Source: an uncultured Collinsella sp.
Lineage (GTDB): Bacteria; Actinomycetota; Coriobacteriia; Coriobacteriales; Coriobacteriaceae
DNA length: 64,000 bases
NCBI GenBank assembly: GCA_958452935.1
Contig: CAUDVX010000006.1
Coordinates: 1 to 64,000, forward strand
Direction: 5' to 3'
The position numbers were made by a program, and so were the translations under genes. The notes under the pieces are model-generated. The model worked only from the letters and a program-made list of their open reading frames with translations, was not told the DNA's origin and did not search any database. This document shows, one piece after another, positions 17,781 through 27,522 of this stretch (the first letter of the stretch is position 1; each line of letters opens with the position of its first letter).

Positions 17781-17810
17781 TTGACAGCGTACAATACGCA
17801 TGTTTAACTA
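17781..17810 (+). promoter_or_regulatory. pel operon promoter with palindromic operator in the spacer
   Basis: A perfect -35 TTGACA (17781-17786) is followed by a weak -10, TTAACT at 17 bp or TAACTA at 18 bp. The spacer contains the palindrome GCGTA-CAA-TACGC (17787-17799), so a repressor bound there would block RNA polymerase. The pelD start is 35 bases downstream, after AAGGGAAGGGG. The promoter is inferred from consensus only. Confidence 0.55.
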
Positions 17811-17844
17811 TGGAAAAAGTGGAATTTAAGGGAAGGGGCGCGCC

Positions 17845-20013
17845 ATGGAGGTGCTGGTTGTTGGCAATACCGCGTATGTTGACGACGACTTTTGTGCCAA
17901 GGCGTTCCCCGGTGACCATGTTCAGGTTGTAGCTGCCGACGATGTGCAGCGCGAGTCATCGCTCCACGGCTCGTGGAAAGAGCTGCTGCGCCACCTGGAC
18001 CAGGCTTATGAGTTCGACCGCGTGGTCTACCTCTCTACTTATCTCACCCCGCATACCGAGACTTTTGGCGATATTGAGTTGCTGCGCTCGGTGTTTCGTG
18101 CCTGTATGGGCCGCCGTGTGCAGCTGCTGTTTGTGGCGGGGCCTGCGGGCGCGGAACGCACCGGCGGTGCGGCGAGCAATGTCGATTCGCTTGATGCCAC
18201 AGATGCTGCCGCCCAAACGGGTAAGGGCATTATCGCCCGCGCAGCCAACGACCTCTGTCGCCACTACGCCTCACAAGATGGCATCCAGGCCAAGATCCTG
18301 TGCACACCCTATCTCTATACCGCCTCCGCGGCGCTCAACGACCCGTTCTTGGTGCCGCTGTTCGAGGCGTGTTCGACCGGGTCGGTCGCGCTCCAAGGTG
18401 CCGCGGACGCGCCGTTTCCCCTGCTGTGCGCGGAGGAGCTAGCGGTGCTGGTGCATCGCGTCTTTGATAGTTGGGATGCGACCTTTGAGACGCTCGATGT
18501 TGCAGATGCTTTCCGTCGCACAGCGGGCGACTTGGGCGGCGCGCTCCAGGGCCTGTTCCCCGGGCTGTCCGTTGCCTATGGAGAGTCGACCGGCTATGGG
18601 TTGCCCGCAGGCGATGTCGCTCGTAAACGCTATGGCTGGTTTCAGCGTTACGACCTGCTGCGCGACCTTTCGACCATTCACGCCCGCTGGGCTAACGCCC
18701 GCACCAAAAAGGCCAATCCCCTTCGTGCGGCCATCGATCGCATTCAGCTGCGCGCGCTGCCCATTAAATGCCTGGAGACGGGCTTCGCTTGGGTGCTGTT
18801 CGAGGTTCTGGAGCATCTGTTCTCCCAATCGGCCCAGCTCAACGTGCTCGACTATCGTTTGCTCTATGTTGTCCTGATTGGCACGCTCTACGGGCTCGAC
18901 TTTGGTCTGGTTGCGGCGCTGCTGGCGTCCATTGGTCTGGCCGTGAGCTATTTTGCCCTGTACGGCTATACCTTTCAGGGCCTGTTCTATGAGCCTTCCA
19001 ACTGGCTGCCGTTTATCGCGTACTTTGTGGTGGGCGCCGTGTGCGGCTATGTACAGCTGCGCAACAGCGAGGCAATTAAGGCGGAGCGTGACGAGAACGA
19101 GCTTGTGCGAAACCGCAACACGTTCCTAACGCGGCTCTATCACGACGCGATTGAGGACAAGCGTGCCTATAAGCGACAGATTGTGGGGCGCCACGATAGC
19201 TTCGGCAAGATCTTTGCCGTGACGCAGGAGCTCGACGTACTCAACCCGCGCGATATATACCGCAAGTGCTGCGAACTGCTGGGCGAGATTCTAGAGAACG
19301 ATTCGGTGACGATCTACCATGTTTCGGGCGGGGCATTTGCGCGCCTGGTGGCGGCGAGCCCGGCGATTTCCAACGATGTTCCGCGTTCGCTATCGCTCGA
19401 CGATCTTGCGCCCGTGCTCCAAGGTGCGATCTCGGGTTTGTGGGTGAACCGTGCGTTGACGTCGGGGCTTCCGATGTTTGGCTATGCGATCGAGCGCGAT
19501 GGAGCCCCCGCCGTGTTGATCTTTGTGCGCCATGTGGCCGAAAGCCAAATGTCCCTGTACTACCAAAACCTGTTCCGCATCCTGTGCGGCCTGGTGGAAA
19601 GCGCGCTGGGACGCGCCTTCGATTACGAGGCCGTGGCGCAGGATAAGCGCTGCGTTGCCGGCACGTGCGTGCTCAACCACGATGCCTTTGGCCGGGAGCT
19701 TGCCGCCGAGCAAGCGCTTGCGGACAACAAGATGGGGAGCTTCTTGCTCCTGCGCGTGGTGCCGGGCATGGAGCCTGTTGGCGAGCTGGTCGGCGCCATT
19801 GGATCGGCGATTCGCGAGAGTGACGCTGCGGGCTTGGTTGATGGAGACACACTTTACCTGCTTATGCGACAGGCAACCGAGGCCGACCTGCCCGTTATTT
19901 GTAAACGTATGGCCGCCAAGCACATTACGGTGGAACCCGTCGGCAGCGAGGATGTAGTGGCCCTGCTGCAGCGCATCGCGCCCGCTGGCAACGGTGAGGG
20001 GGAGGCCGCTTGA
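17845..20013 (+). CDS. pelD: PelD-like c-di-GMP receptor with N-terminal degenerate SDR domain
   Basis: A 722-residue membrane protein, probably the regulatory subunit of the Pel polymerase. Residues ~1-230 resemble an extended SDR/epimerase fold (VLVVGNTAY; FDRVVYLSTYLTP; AKILCTPYLY), but the glycine-rich loop and the YxxxK pair are missing, so catalysis is unlikely. Residues ~310-405 form about four membrane helices, ~465-590 a GAF domain, and ~610-715 a degenerate GGDEF domain. In the last, RESD (657-660) lies exactly five residues before DGDTL (666-670), the position of GGDEF, matching the RxxD I-site that binds c-di-GMP in PelD. Without an intact GGDEF it should sense, not make, c-di-GMP. 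Classical PelD proteins lack the SDR part. It overlaps pelE by four bases. Confidence 0.85.
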   Translation: MEVLVVGNTAYVDDDFCAKAFPGDHVQVVAADDVQRESSLHGSWKELLRHLDQAYEFDRVVYLSTYLTPHTETFGDIELLRSVFRACMGRRVQLLFVAGPAGAERTGGAASNVDSLDATDAAAQTGKGIIARAANDLCRHYASQDGIQAKILCTPYLYTASAALNDPFLVPLFEACSTGSVALQGAADAPFPLLCAEELAVLVHRVFDSWDATFETLDVADAFRRTAGDLGGALQGLFPGLSVAYGESTGYGLPAGDVARKRYGWFQRYDLLRDLSTIHARWANARTKKANPLRAAIDRIQLRALPIKCLETGFAWVLFEVLEHLFSQSAQLNVLDYRLLYVVLIGTLYGLDFGLVAALLASIGLAVSYFALYGYTFQGLFYEPSNWLPFIAYFVVGAVCGYVQLRNSEAIKAERDENELVRNRNTFLTRLYHDAIEDKRAYKRQIVGRHDSFGKIFAVTQELDVLNPRDIYRKCCELLGEILENDSVTIYHVSGGAFARLVAASPAISNDVPRSLSLDDLAPVLQGAISGLWVNRALTSGLPMFGYAIERDGAPAVLIFVRHVAESQMSLYYQNLFRILCGLVESALGRAFDYEAVAQDKRCVAGTCVLNHDAFGRELAAEQALADNKMGSFLLLRVVPGMEPVGELVGAIGSAIRESDAAGLVDGDTLYLLMRQATEADLPVICKRMAAKHITVEPVGSEDVVALLQRIAPAGNGEGEAA

Positions 20014-20915
20014 TCTCACTCGTCGTTGCTGCCGTACTGTTATTAATTCATGCTCTGGTGTGTCTGGTGCTGTGGACGCTTATGAAACTGGGCTTGCTGC
20101 CGGTTCGAGGGCACATGCTTGCCGTGATGGTGCTCGTACCGCTGTGGGGCCCGTTGCTCGTGGCACTGCTCTCGGTGCGTAGCGCGGTGTTCGGTGACGA
20201 CCTTAAGGACGCCACGCTGGAGACGCTGCGCATTAACGACGACATGCATCGCAGTTTGCTCGTGCAGGGGCGCGAGGGCGATGATGGCGTGGTGCCGCTC
20301 GAGGAAGCACTGATCGTCAACGACCCGGGCGACCGCCGCCGTCTGATGCTCTCCATGCTTACCGAGGATCCGGATGCGTACCTGGCACAGTTGCAGGCTG
20401 CAAAACTCAACGACGATGTTGAGGTCGCGCACTATGCCGCGACGGCGGTGGCGCAGATTTCCAAGGAGTCCGACCTTAAGCTGCAGCAGTTGGAGCGCGC
20501 GTTTAAGACCGATCCCAGCTCGCATAACTTGGATGCGTATTGCGACTTTTTGGGCGCCTATCTGGACTCGGGTTTGGCAGAGGGCCGCGTGGCACAGATT
20601 CAGCGTCAGCAGTATGCACGCTTGCTCGCGCGTCGTTGCGAACGCGAGGACGGGCCTGCGCTGCGCATTCGCTATGCCACGGCGCTGGCCGATGCCGGCG
20701 AGATTGATAAGGCAGAGGACGTCGCTAGCCAGTTGGTGATCGATGCGTCAGACGAGCAGGACGTGTGGATGCTCTGCCTGCGCTTGGCTGTGATTCGTCG
20801 CGATGGGCAGGCGGTACGGCGTGTAATCGATGTGATCGACAAGCAGCACGTGTATTTGAATGCCGAAAATCGTGAGAGGCTGGCATTTTGGCGTGAAGGA
20901 GAGGAGGCCCGATGA
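20010..20915 (+). CDS. pelE: PelE-like membrane/TPR protein
   Basis: A 301-residue protein with two N-terminal membrane helices (LVVAAVLLLIHALVCLVLW and a second at ~35-55) followed by an all-helical cytosolic region with TPR-like spacing. This is the layout of PelE, which in Pseudomonas joins PelD, PelF and PelG into the inner-membrane synthase complex. Sequence identity in PelE is low, so the call relies on position between pelD and pelA and on architecture. TTG 20010 is used, with GGAGG at 20001-20005; it overlaps the pelD stop by four bases, and its own stop overlaps the pelA start in ATGA. Confidence 0.75.
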   Translation: MISLVVAAVLLLIHALVCLVLWTLMKLGLLPVRGHMLAVMVLVPLWGPLLVALLSVRSAVFGDDLKDATLETLRINDDMHRSLLVQGREGDDGVVPLEEALIVNDPGDRRRLMLSMLTEDPDAYLAQLQAAKLNDDVEVAHYAATAVAQISKESDLKLQQLERAFKTDPSSHNLDAYCDFLGAYLDSGLAEGRVAQIQRQQYARLLARRCEREDGPALRIRYATALADAGEIDKAEDVASQLVIDASDEQDVWMLCLRLAVIRRDGQAVRRVIDVIDKQHVYLNAENRERLAFWREGEEAR

Positions 20916-22792
20916 GCGTGGTGCAACATATCCGCGAGCGTGCGGGCCATTTTCGCTGGATTGGGCTGCTCGTGGTATGGGCTGTCTTTATCGCCATGGC
21001 CGCCGTGCTACTTGTGGAGCGAGCCGGCGTGCAGTACAGCACCGGACAGCACAAGCTGGGCATGCTCGCCGCCAATGACGCGGTACCGGCAAGCTCGGCG
21101 ATGTTTGGCCAAAAGCCCACGTGCTTGGTTATTACCGACTCGGACCAGGACGGTGTCGAGGACGTCAAAGAGCAGTTTGACCAGATTCTGCTCGACATGA
21201 AAATTGCCCACCGCGATGTGGATATTGCCACCGATGGTGCTGATGCGATTCCTTCCCTCACATCCTTCGACCGCGTGATTTTACTGATGCCTTCGATCGA
21301 TGGGCTCGGTACGCACTTGAGCGACATTATGAGCTGGGTGAGCGCCGGCGGTTCGCTGATGCTCGCCATGACGCCGGACAATTCGAGCTATCTGCAGGCA
21401 ATCGGTCCCAAGCTGGGCATCGATTCTGCCGGCTATGAATATACGGCGGCAGAGAGCATCGTGCCGAGCGAGGACTTTATGATCGGCGGCGGCCAGCGTT
21501 ATGAGTTATCGGATCCCTTCGATTCGTCGCTTTCGGTTTCGCTGCGTGAGACGGCCCATGTGTGGGCTAAAACCGGCGACACGGGTACTCCGCTTATTTG
21601 GTCGAGCGATTGCGGCACCGGGCGTACCGTGGTGTGCAATATCGGTATCTACGACAAGGTTATGCGTGGTTTCTATGCCGCGGCCGTGAGCCTGTTGGGC
21701 GATGCCACGGCCTATCCGGTCATCAATAGCGCGGTGTTTTACCTGGACGATTTCCCGAGCCCCGTTCCCTCGGGCGACGGCACGTACGTCAAACGCGACT
21801 ACGGCCTTTCTATCGCCGATTTTTATGCCAAGGTGTGGTGGCCCGACCTGCAAAAACTCGCGCAGCAATACGGCATTCGCTATACCGGCGTGATGATCGA
21901 AAACTACGAGGATGTGGTCAACCAAACCGAGCCCACACGCCAGGCCGATACCACGCAGTTCCGCTACTTTGGCGGCATGCTGCTGCAGATGGGCGGCGAG
22001 TTGGGCTTTCATGGCTACAACCATCAGCCGCTGGGACTCTGGGACACCGACTATGGCACGCTGTACGACTACAAGACATGGAAGAACAAAGAGACGCTCG
22101 TCGCATCGCTCAACGAGCTTATCGCCTTCCAAGACGACGTACTGCCCAATGCGCACGGCTCGGTCTACGTGCCGCCGTCGAATATCCTTTCGGCCCGCGC
22201 CCGCAAGATTATCGGTACCGACGTGCCGCGCATTAAGACCATTTCCAGTACGTATTTTGAGGATGGCACTGATCTGCCGTATGTGCAGGAGTTTGGCGTG
22301 GCGAGCGATGGCATCGTGGAGCAGCCGCGCATCGTCTCGGGCGGCATGGTCGATGACACCTATATGCGTTTGGCCGCGGTGTCCGAGCTCAACATGCACT
22401 ACGTGAGTACTCACTTTATGCATCCCGATGACCTGCTGGATCCCGATCGCGGCGCTAAGGAGGGCTGGGAGGTCTACAAGGGCGGCCTGACCGACTACCT
22501 GGACTGGCTTACCAAGTCTGCGCCCGACCTGCGCCACCAGACGGGTTCGGAGTGCTCGGGTGCCATCCAGCGTTTTTCGTCCGTGACGGTGAGCGTGGAT
22601 ACGAGCGACGATGCCTGGACGCTCAACCTGGGCAACTTCCACGACGAGGCTTGGCTTATGTTCCGTGCCAATAACGGCGAGCCGGGTACGGCGTCCGGTG
22701 GCGGGATTAAACACCTGACGGGCGACCTGTACCTAGTCAAAGCGACGGATAAGACCGTGACGATTGAGCGCAAGGAGGGTGGCGACCGATGA
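20912..22792 (+). CDS. pelA: PelA-like membrane-anchored polysaccharide deacetylase
   Basis: A 626-residue protein with one N-terminal membrane helix (residues ~16-36) and an extracellular body. Residues ~70-260 look like a glutamine-amidotransferase-like/Rossmann region; residues ~270-470 form a carbohydrate esterase 4-like domain with FYLDDFPSP (D279, D280) and GFHGYNHQ (H367, H371), the metal-binding Asp and His-x3-His motif of CE4 enzymes. The C-terminal part is beta-rich. It should remove acetyl groups from the GalNAc/GlcNAc polymer, giving the cationic character of Pel. Unlike Gram-negative PelA there is no separate glycoside hydrolase domain, as in Gram-positive PelA. Start ATG 20912 overlaps pelE; its stop overlaps pelF. 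Confidence 0.83.
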   Translation: MSVVQHIRERAGHFRWIGLLVVWAVFIAMAAVLLVERAGVQYSTGQHKLGMLAANDAVPASSAMFGQKPTCLVITDSDQDGVEDVKEQFDQILLDMKIAHRDVDIATDGADAIPSLTSFDRVILLMPSIDGLGTHLSDIMSWVSAGGSLMLAMTPDNSSYLQAIGPKLGIDSAGYEYTAAESIVPSEDFMIGGGQRYELSDPFDSSLSVSLRETAHVWAKTGDTGTPLIWSSDCGTGRTVVCNIGIYDKVMRGFYAAAVSLLGDATAYPVINSAVFYLDDFPSPVPSGDGTYVKRDYGLSIADFYAKVWWPDLQKLAQQYGIRYTGVMIENYEDVVNQTEPTRQADTTQFRYFGGMLLQMGGELGFHGYNHQPLGLWDTDYGTLYDYKTWKNKETLVASLNELIAFQDDVLPNAHGSVYVPPSNILSARARKIIGTDVPRIKTISSTYFEDGTDLPYVQEFGVASDGIVEQPRIVSGGMVDDTYMRLAAVSELNMHYVSTHFMHPDDLLDPDRGAKEGWEVYKGGLTDYLDWLTKSAPDLRHQTGSECSGAIQRFSSVTVSVDTSDDAWTLNLGNFHDEAWLMFRANNGEPGTASGGGIKHLTGDLYLVKATDKTVTIERKEGGDR

Positions 22793-24216
22793 GAATCTGC
22801 TTGGTGCTCGAGGGCTGCTATCCCTACGTGCACGGCGGTGTGTCCACCTGGATGCACGGCTACATCACGGCCATGCCCGAGCACGAGTTTGTGCTGTGGG
22901 TGATTGGCGCCCACGCCGAAGACCGCGGCAAGTTTGTCTACGATCTGCCCGGCAACGTCGTCGAGGTGCACGAGGTGTTCCTGGACGATGCCCTGCGTCT
23001 TTCGGGCGAGCAGGAGGAAGTCGACTTCGACGACCGCGAGCGCGAGGCCCTGCGCCGTCTGGTCTCGCTCTCCAATCCGGACTGGGACGTGCTGTTCGAC
23101 ATTTTCCAGCGCCGCCACGTGCATCCGCTCTCATTTTTGCAGAGCCGCACGTTTATGGACATCTTCCGCGACGTGTGTCTGGCCGAGTACCCGTATACGC
23201 CTTTCGCCGACGCCTTCCACACCATGCGTTCGATGTTGCTGCCCGTGCTCTATCTGCTGGGCAGCGAGGTTCCGGTGGCCGACGTGTATCACGCCATCTC
23301 GACCGGCTACGGCGGTCTGCTCGCAAGTTTGGGCTCCAGCATGAATAACGCGCCGGCATTGCTGACCGAGCACGGCATCTATACCCGCGAACGCGAGGAA
23401 GAGATCATTCGCGCTGACTGGGTGGTGCCCTCGTTTAAGGACCGTTGGATCCGCTTTTTCTACCTGCTTTCGGAGGAAATCTACCGTCGCGCTTTTCGTG
23501 TGACGAGTTTGTTCCACAACGCGCGCAAAACGCAGATCGACATGGGTTGCGATGCAGAAAAATGCCTGGTTATCCCCAACGGCATTCAGTTCGATCGCTT
23601 TAAGGACATTCCCTTAAAGCCCGATGACGGCTGGGTGGACATTGGCGCGGTGGTGCGTCTGGCGCCCATCAAGGACGTCAAGACCATGATCTATGCCTTC
23701 TTTGAGTTGCACGAGCGCCTGCCGCACGTGCGCCTGCATATTATGGGTGGCGTGGACGACGAGGAATATGGCGCCGAGTGCCATGCGCTAGTGGAGACAT
23801 TGGGCGTGCGTGACTTGATCTTTACCGGCCGCGTCAACGTGGTCGAGTACATGGAAAAGCTCGACTTTACCATTTTGACGAGCATCTCGGAGGGCCAGCC
23901 GTTGAGCGTGTTGGAATCGCTGGGCGCGCGTCGCCCCTGCGTGACGACCGAGGTCGGCTGCTGCCGCGAGCTGCTCGAGGGCGCCCCCGGCGACGACTTT
24001 GGCGTGGCTGGTTTTGTGACGCCGCCCATGTATCGCAAAGGTCTGGCCGATGCTATGGAGCGCATGTGCGCGAGCCGTGCCCGCCGCATTGAGATGGGGG
24101 AGCGCGGCCAGCGTCGTGTTGCCACGTACTTTTTGCACGAGCAGATGCTCGCCAACTATCGCGCGCTGTATGACGAGACGGCGCGTGCGTTTGACTTGCC
24201 CAGAGAGGGGGAGTAG
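22789..24216 (+). CDS. pelF: PelF glycosyltransferase (GT4), Pel polymerase
   Basis: A 475-residue GT4 enzyme. The opening RICLVLEGCYPYVHGGVSTW is the PelF signature, and the retaining-transferase motif SISEGQPLSVLES places catalytic glutamates at E368 and E376. PelF polymerises N-acetylhexosamines from UDP-sugars in the cytoplasm and works with PelG. The length matches known PelF (~500 aa). The ATG overlaps the pelA stop in ATGA. This is the most clearly recognisable member of the cluster and fixes its identity as Pel. Confidence 0.93.
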   Translation: MRICLVLEGCYPYVHGGVSTWMHGYITAMPEHEFVLWVIGAHAEDRGKFVYDLPGNVVEVHEVFLDDALRLSGEQEEVDFDDREREALRRLVSLSNPDWDVLFDIFQRRHVHPLSFLQSRTFMDIFRDVCLAEYPYTPFADAFHTMRSMLLPVLYLLGSEVPVADVYHAISTGYGGLLASLGSSMNNAPALLTEHGIYTREREEEIIRADWVVPSFKDRWIRFFYLLSEEIYRRAFRVTSLFHNARKTQIDMGCDAEKCLVIPNGIQFDRFKDIPLKPDDGWVDIGAVVRLAPIKDVKTMIYAFFELHERLPHVRLHIMGGVDDEEYGAECHALVETLGVRDLIFTGRVNVVEYMEKLDFTILTSISEGQPLSVLESLGARRPCVTTEVGCCRELLEGAPGDDFGVAGFVTPPMYRKGLADAMERMCASRARRIEMGERGQRRVATYFLHEQMLANYRALYDETARAFDLPREGE

Positions 24217-24219
24217 CCG

Positions 24220-25764
24220 GTGGCCGGAATCGGTTTTGAGCTCAAGCGCTTGTTTAAGCGCAAGGGCCTGTTTGCTACGATGCGCGCCTATGGTTATGCC
24301 GGCATTGTGTGTACGGGCCCCATGCTGCTGGGCGTGCTGCTCCAGGTGGGTATCTTGGTGCTGTGCGGCCTGTGGGGTGTGGGCCGTGCCAACCAGGACC
24401 TGCTGGTGTGCATGGTGACCTATACGCTGCTGGCGTCGCTCACGCTCACGAGCTTTTTCTCCATGCCGGTCACGCGCTTTTTGGCCGACATGCTCTTTGC
24501 CGAGCGCGAAGAAGAGGTCTTGCCCTCGTTTTGGGGCTCCAACGCCATCATGCTCGTTGCGGGCACGGTGCTCTACGGCGTCTTTTTGCTGTTCTCAGGC
24601 GCCACGCTGCTGCAGGGGCTGCTGTGCCTGTGGCTGTTCAACATTATGATCGTCAACTGGAACGGCATGAGTTACCTCACGGCCATTAAGGATTACCGCG
24701 GTATTCTGTGCAGTTTTGCCGCGGCCATTGGCATGGCGTGCCTGTGTGCCTTGGCCGCGCTGGTGCTGGGGTTGCCGCCGGTCGAGGGGCTGCTGGGCTC
24801 GATCGCCCTGGGCTACGGTGTGATGCTCGCCTGGGACGTGGTGCTGTTATACCGGTATTTTCCTCAGAGCGATCGCAGCCCCTGGCTCTTTTTGCGCTGG
24901 CTCGACCAGTTTATGCCGCTGGCGCTCACGGGCCTGTTTACCAACTTGGGACTCTTTGCGCACCTGGTGATTATTTGGGCAGGGCCCATTGGCGTGCAGG
25001 TCAAGGGCTTGTTTTACGGCGCGCCCTATCATGATGTGCCGGCGCTCATCGCGTTTTTGACCATTCTGGTCACGACCGTCAACTTTGTGGTGTCGGTCGA
25101 AGTCAACTTCTATCCGCGCTACCGCGACTACTACAGCCTGTTTAACGACGGCGGCGTGGTGGGCGACATCGTGGTGGCCGAGGAGGAAATGCTCGCCACG
25201 CTCAACCGGGAGCTGCGGTTTTGCGCGCTCAAGCAGCTGTTTGTGACGGCAGCGGTCATCTCGCTCGAGACCACGGTGCTCTCGGCCCTGCCGCTGGGCT
25301 TCAATAACCTGATGCACGGGTATTTTCGCACGCTGTGCGTGGGCTATGGCCTGTATGCCGTGGGCAACACGATTCTGCTGATCTTGCTGTACTTTATCGA
25401 CTACAAAGGCGCCGTGCTTGCCTCCGGGCTGTTCGCGGGCGTGGCGGGGCTGGCGACCATCGTCTCGCTGTTCTTTCCGCAGCAGTTTTATGGCTTTGGC
25501 TTTTTGCTCGGCGCGGCGGTGTTTTTTGTTGTGGCGCTCATGCGGCTCGATACCTATACCGCCAACTTGCCGTATCGTATCCTGAGTCAGCAGCCCATCG
25601 TGGCGACCGACAAGACGGGTCGCTTCACGGAGTTGGGCTGCTTGCTCGACCGTGCCGAACAGCGCTACGAGGAGCTGCGTCTACAGGGCGAGCCGCATGG
25701 TGCGTTTGAGCGCACGGTGGTCCGTGTGTATCGCAATCGTTGGGGAGGTCCTGATGACCGATAG
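24220..25764 (+). CDS. pelG: PelG polysaccharide transporter
   Basis: A 514-residue membrane protein with about twelve helices, starting AGIGFELKRLFKRKG as PelG does. PelG is a MATE/MOP-like permease that moves the growing Pel chain across the membrane in complex with PelF, PelD and PelE. GTG 24220 lies four bases after the pelF stop with GAGGGGGAG before it. The end overlaps cotH by 11 bases, which ties the non-classical downstream genes to the same operon. Confidence 0.92.
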   Translation: MAGIGFELKRLFKRKGLFATMRAYGYAGIVCTGPMLLGVLLQVGILVLCGLWGVGRANQDLLVCMVTYTLLASLTLTSFFSMPVTRFLADMLFAEREEEVLPSFWGSNAIMLVAGTVLYGVFLLFSGATLLQGLLCLWLFNIMIVNWNGMSYLTAIKDYRGILCSFAAAIGMACLCALAALVLGLPPVEGLLGSIALGYGVMLAWDVVLLYRYFPQSDRSPWLFLRWLDQFMPLALTGLFTNLGLFAHLVIIWAGPIGVQVKGLFYGAPYHDVPALIAFLTILVTTVNFVVSVEVNFYPRYRDYYSLFNDGGVVGDIVVAEEEMLATLNRELRFCALKQLFVTAAVISLETTVLSALPLGFNNLMHGYFRTLCVGYGLYAVGNTILLILLYFIDYKGAVLASGLFAGVAGLATIVSLFFPQQFYGFGFLLGAAVFFVVALMRLDTYTANLPYRILSQQPIVATDKTGRFTELGCLLDRAEQRYEELRLQGEPHGAFERTVVRVYRNRWGGPDDR

Positions 25765-27522
25765 GATGATATCGCGTCGCTGCTTGATTGAGGCGGCTGC
25801 CGGCACATTGCTGCTTTCGGGCTGCTCTTCGCAGGACGAATCCTCGACGAATAAGACCAAGAAGCAGGGCAAGATTAAAAAGGCCGATGCGTCTAGTGAG
25901 ACCAAGCATCTTCGCGACAAGGATGAGCTGTACGAGGTCTACGACGACTCGGGCATCGTATGCATGTACCTGACGGTCTCGCGCGGCAATAGCTCCGAGA
26001 ACACCGATCATAGCTGGACCGAGATCAATACCTACTCGGTCTACGACTATGCCGACATGGGCGTGACACGCTATCAGGTTATGGGCCTGCTGCAGCCAGG
26101 CGATGATAAGGGCCCCGTTGCTGGCGAGGTGGGCTATGGCGAGGAGGCACCCAACGCCACGGTGCAGGTGCGCGGTCAGACGTCGAGTACCTATACGCAA
26201 AAGAACTACAAGGTGGAGCTCAAAAAGGGCAAGGGCACGTGGCGCCAGCAGCGTGCGATTGCGCTCAACAAGCACATGGGCGAGGGCATGCGCTTTCGTA
26301 ACAAGATGGCCTACGATCTGATTCGTGGCATTCCCCAGATGATGGGCCTGCGCACGCAGTTTGTGCACTTATGGGTGTGCGACCAGACCGAAAAATCTAA
26401 CGACACCTTTGAGGACTACGGACTGTTTACGCAGGTTGAGCAGCTCAACAAGACGGCGCTTAAGGCCCACGGTCTGGATAAGAGCGGGCATCTCTATAAG
26501 GTGAACAGCTTCGATTTCCATCGCTTCGAAGACACCATTAAGCTCACCGATGACCCCGACTATAACCAGACGGCGTTTGAGGGCATGCTCGAGATTAAAG
26601 GCGATTCGGACCATACCAAGTTAATCGAGATGCTCGATGCGCTCAACGACGATACGCAAAAGATCGACGATGTGCTCGACACCTACTTTGATACCGAGAA
26701 TCTGGTTTATTGGCTGGCGTTTCAGATCCTGACGGGCAATTGCGATACGCAGAACCGTAACTGCTATCTGTACAGCCCGCTTAACTCCAAGGTCTGGTAC
26801 ATCCTGGATTGGGACAACGACGGCATGCTGCGCAAGTTCGAGTTGAGCCTGACAGGGTTCTCGGATTATGCGAGCTGGGAGCGCGGCGTGAGCAACTACT
26901 GGGCAACGTGCTATTTAACCGCGCGTTGCGCAGCAAGTCGTTCCGCAGCGAACTCGATAGTGCCGTCAAGGACCTGCGCTCGTATTTGACCGAAGAGCGT
27001 CTGAGCAAGATGGTCGAGCATTATCGCGAGGTCACGGAGCCGCTCGTCTTTGCTGCGCCCGACCTGGAGAATCTGCCCGTGACGAAGGATGAATACGAGC
27101 AGATTGCCGCGGCGATTCCTTCCGAGATCGAGGAGAACTATAAGAGCTTTCGCGAGAGCTATAAAAAGCCCATGCCGTTCTACATTGGCGTGCCGCAGAT
27201 CGATAACGGTAAGCTGCGCATTAACTGGGATGCTTCGTACGACTTTAAGGCGCGTGACATCCGCTATACCGTGGAGCTGGCGCGGGATTATGCCATTACT
27301 GACGTAATCTTTAAGGCCGAGGACGTGCTGCTGCCCGAGGTGACCTGCGATGCGCCCGATACCGGCCAGTATTTTGTGCGCGTGCGTGCCACCAACTCCG
27401 ACGGCTATACGCAAGATGCGTTTGACTATTATGTGACCGACGATGGCAAGCAGTACGGCATGAAGTGCTTCTACGTGCAAGACGGCGGTAAGGTCGTGGA
27501 GGACACGTATGAGGAGGGCTAG
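25754..27522 (+). pseudogene. cotH: CotH-family lipoprotein kinase, interrupted by a -1 frameshift
   Basis: Two frames together make one CotH protein. The first (25754 to a stop at 26987-26989) starts with a lipoprotein signal (LLLSGC, lipidated Cys expected) and has RGQTSSTYTQKNYK and WYILDWDNDG, matching the CotH kinase core. After SNYW the frame shifts; the continuation NVLFNRALRSKSF runs in another frame to 27522 and ends in a beta-sandwich region. Restoring one G in the GGG at 26901-26903 gives a continuous product of about 589 residues. CotH proteins are atypical secreted protein kinases. GGGGAGG precedes ATG 25754. The frameshift may be real inactivation, slippage-based switching, or a sequencing error; the intact flanks favour a recent or technical cause. 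Confidence 0.85.
26901..26903 (+). other. Frameshift site in cotH (GGG run, one G missing)
   Basis: The reading frame changes here: TAC TGG GCA is read where the family-like continuation requires TAC TGG GGC AAC GTG. Restoring a fourth G joins both halves. Confidence 0.8.

Noticed and set aside
17845..20013. PelD C-terminal domain as an active diguanylate cyclase
   Set aside because: The GGDEF position reads DGDTL and other catalytic residues are missing, so only binding through the RESD I-site is expected.
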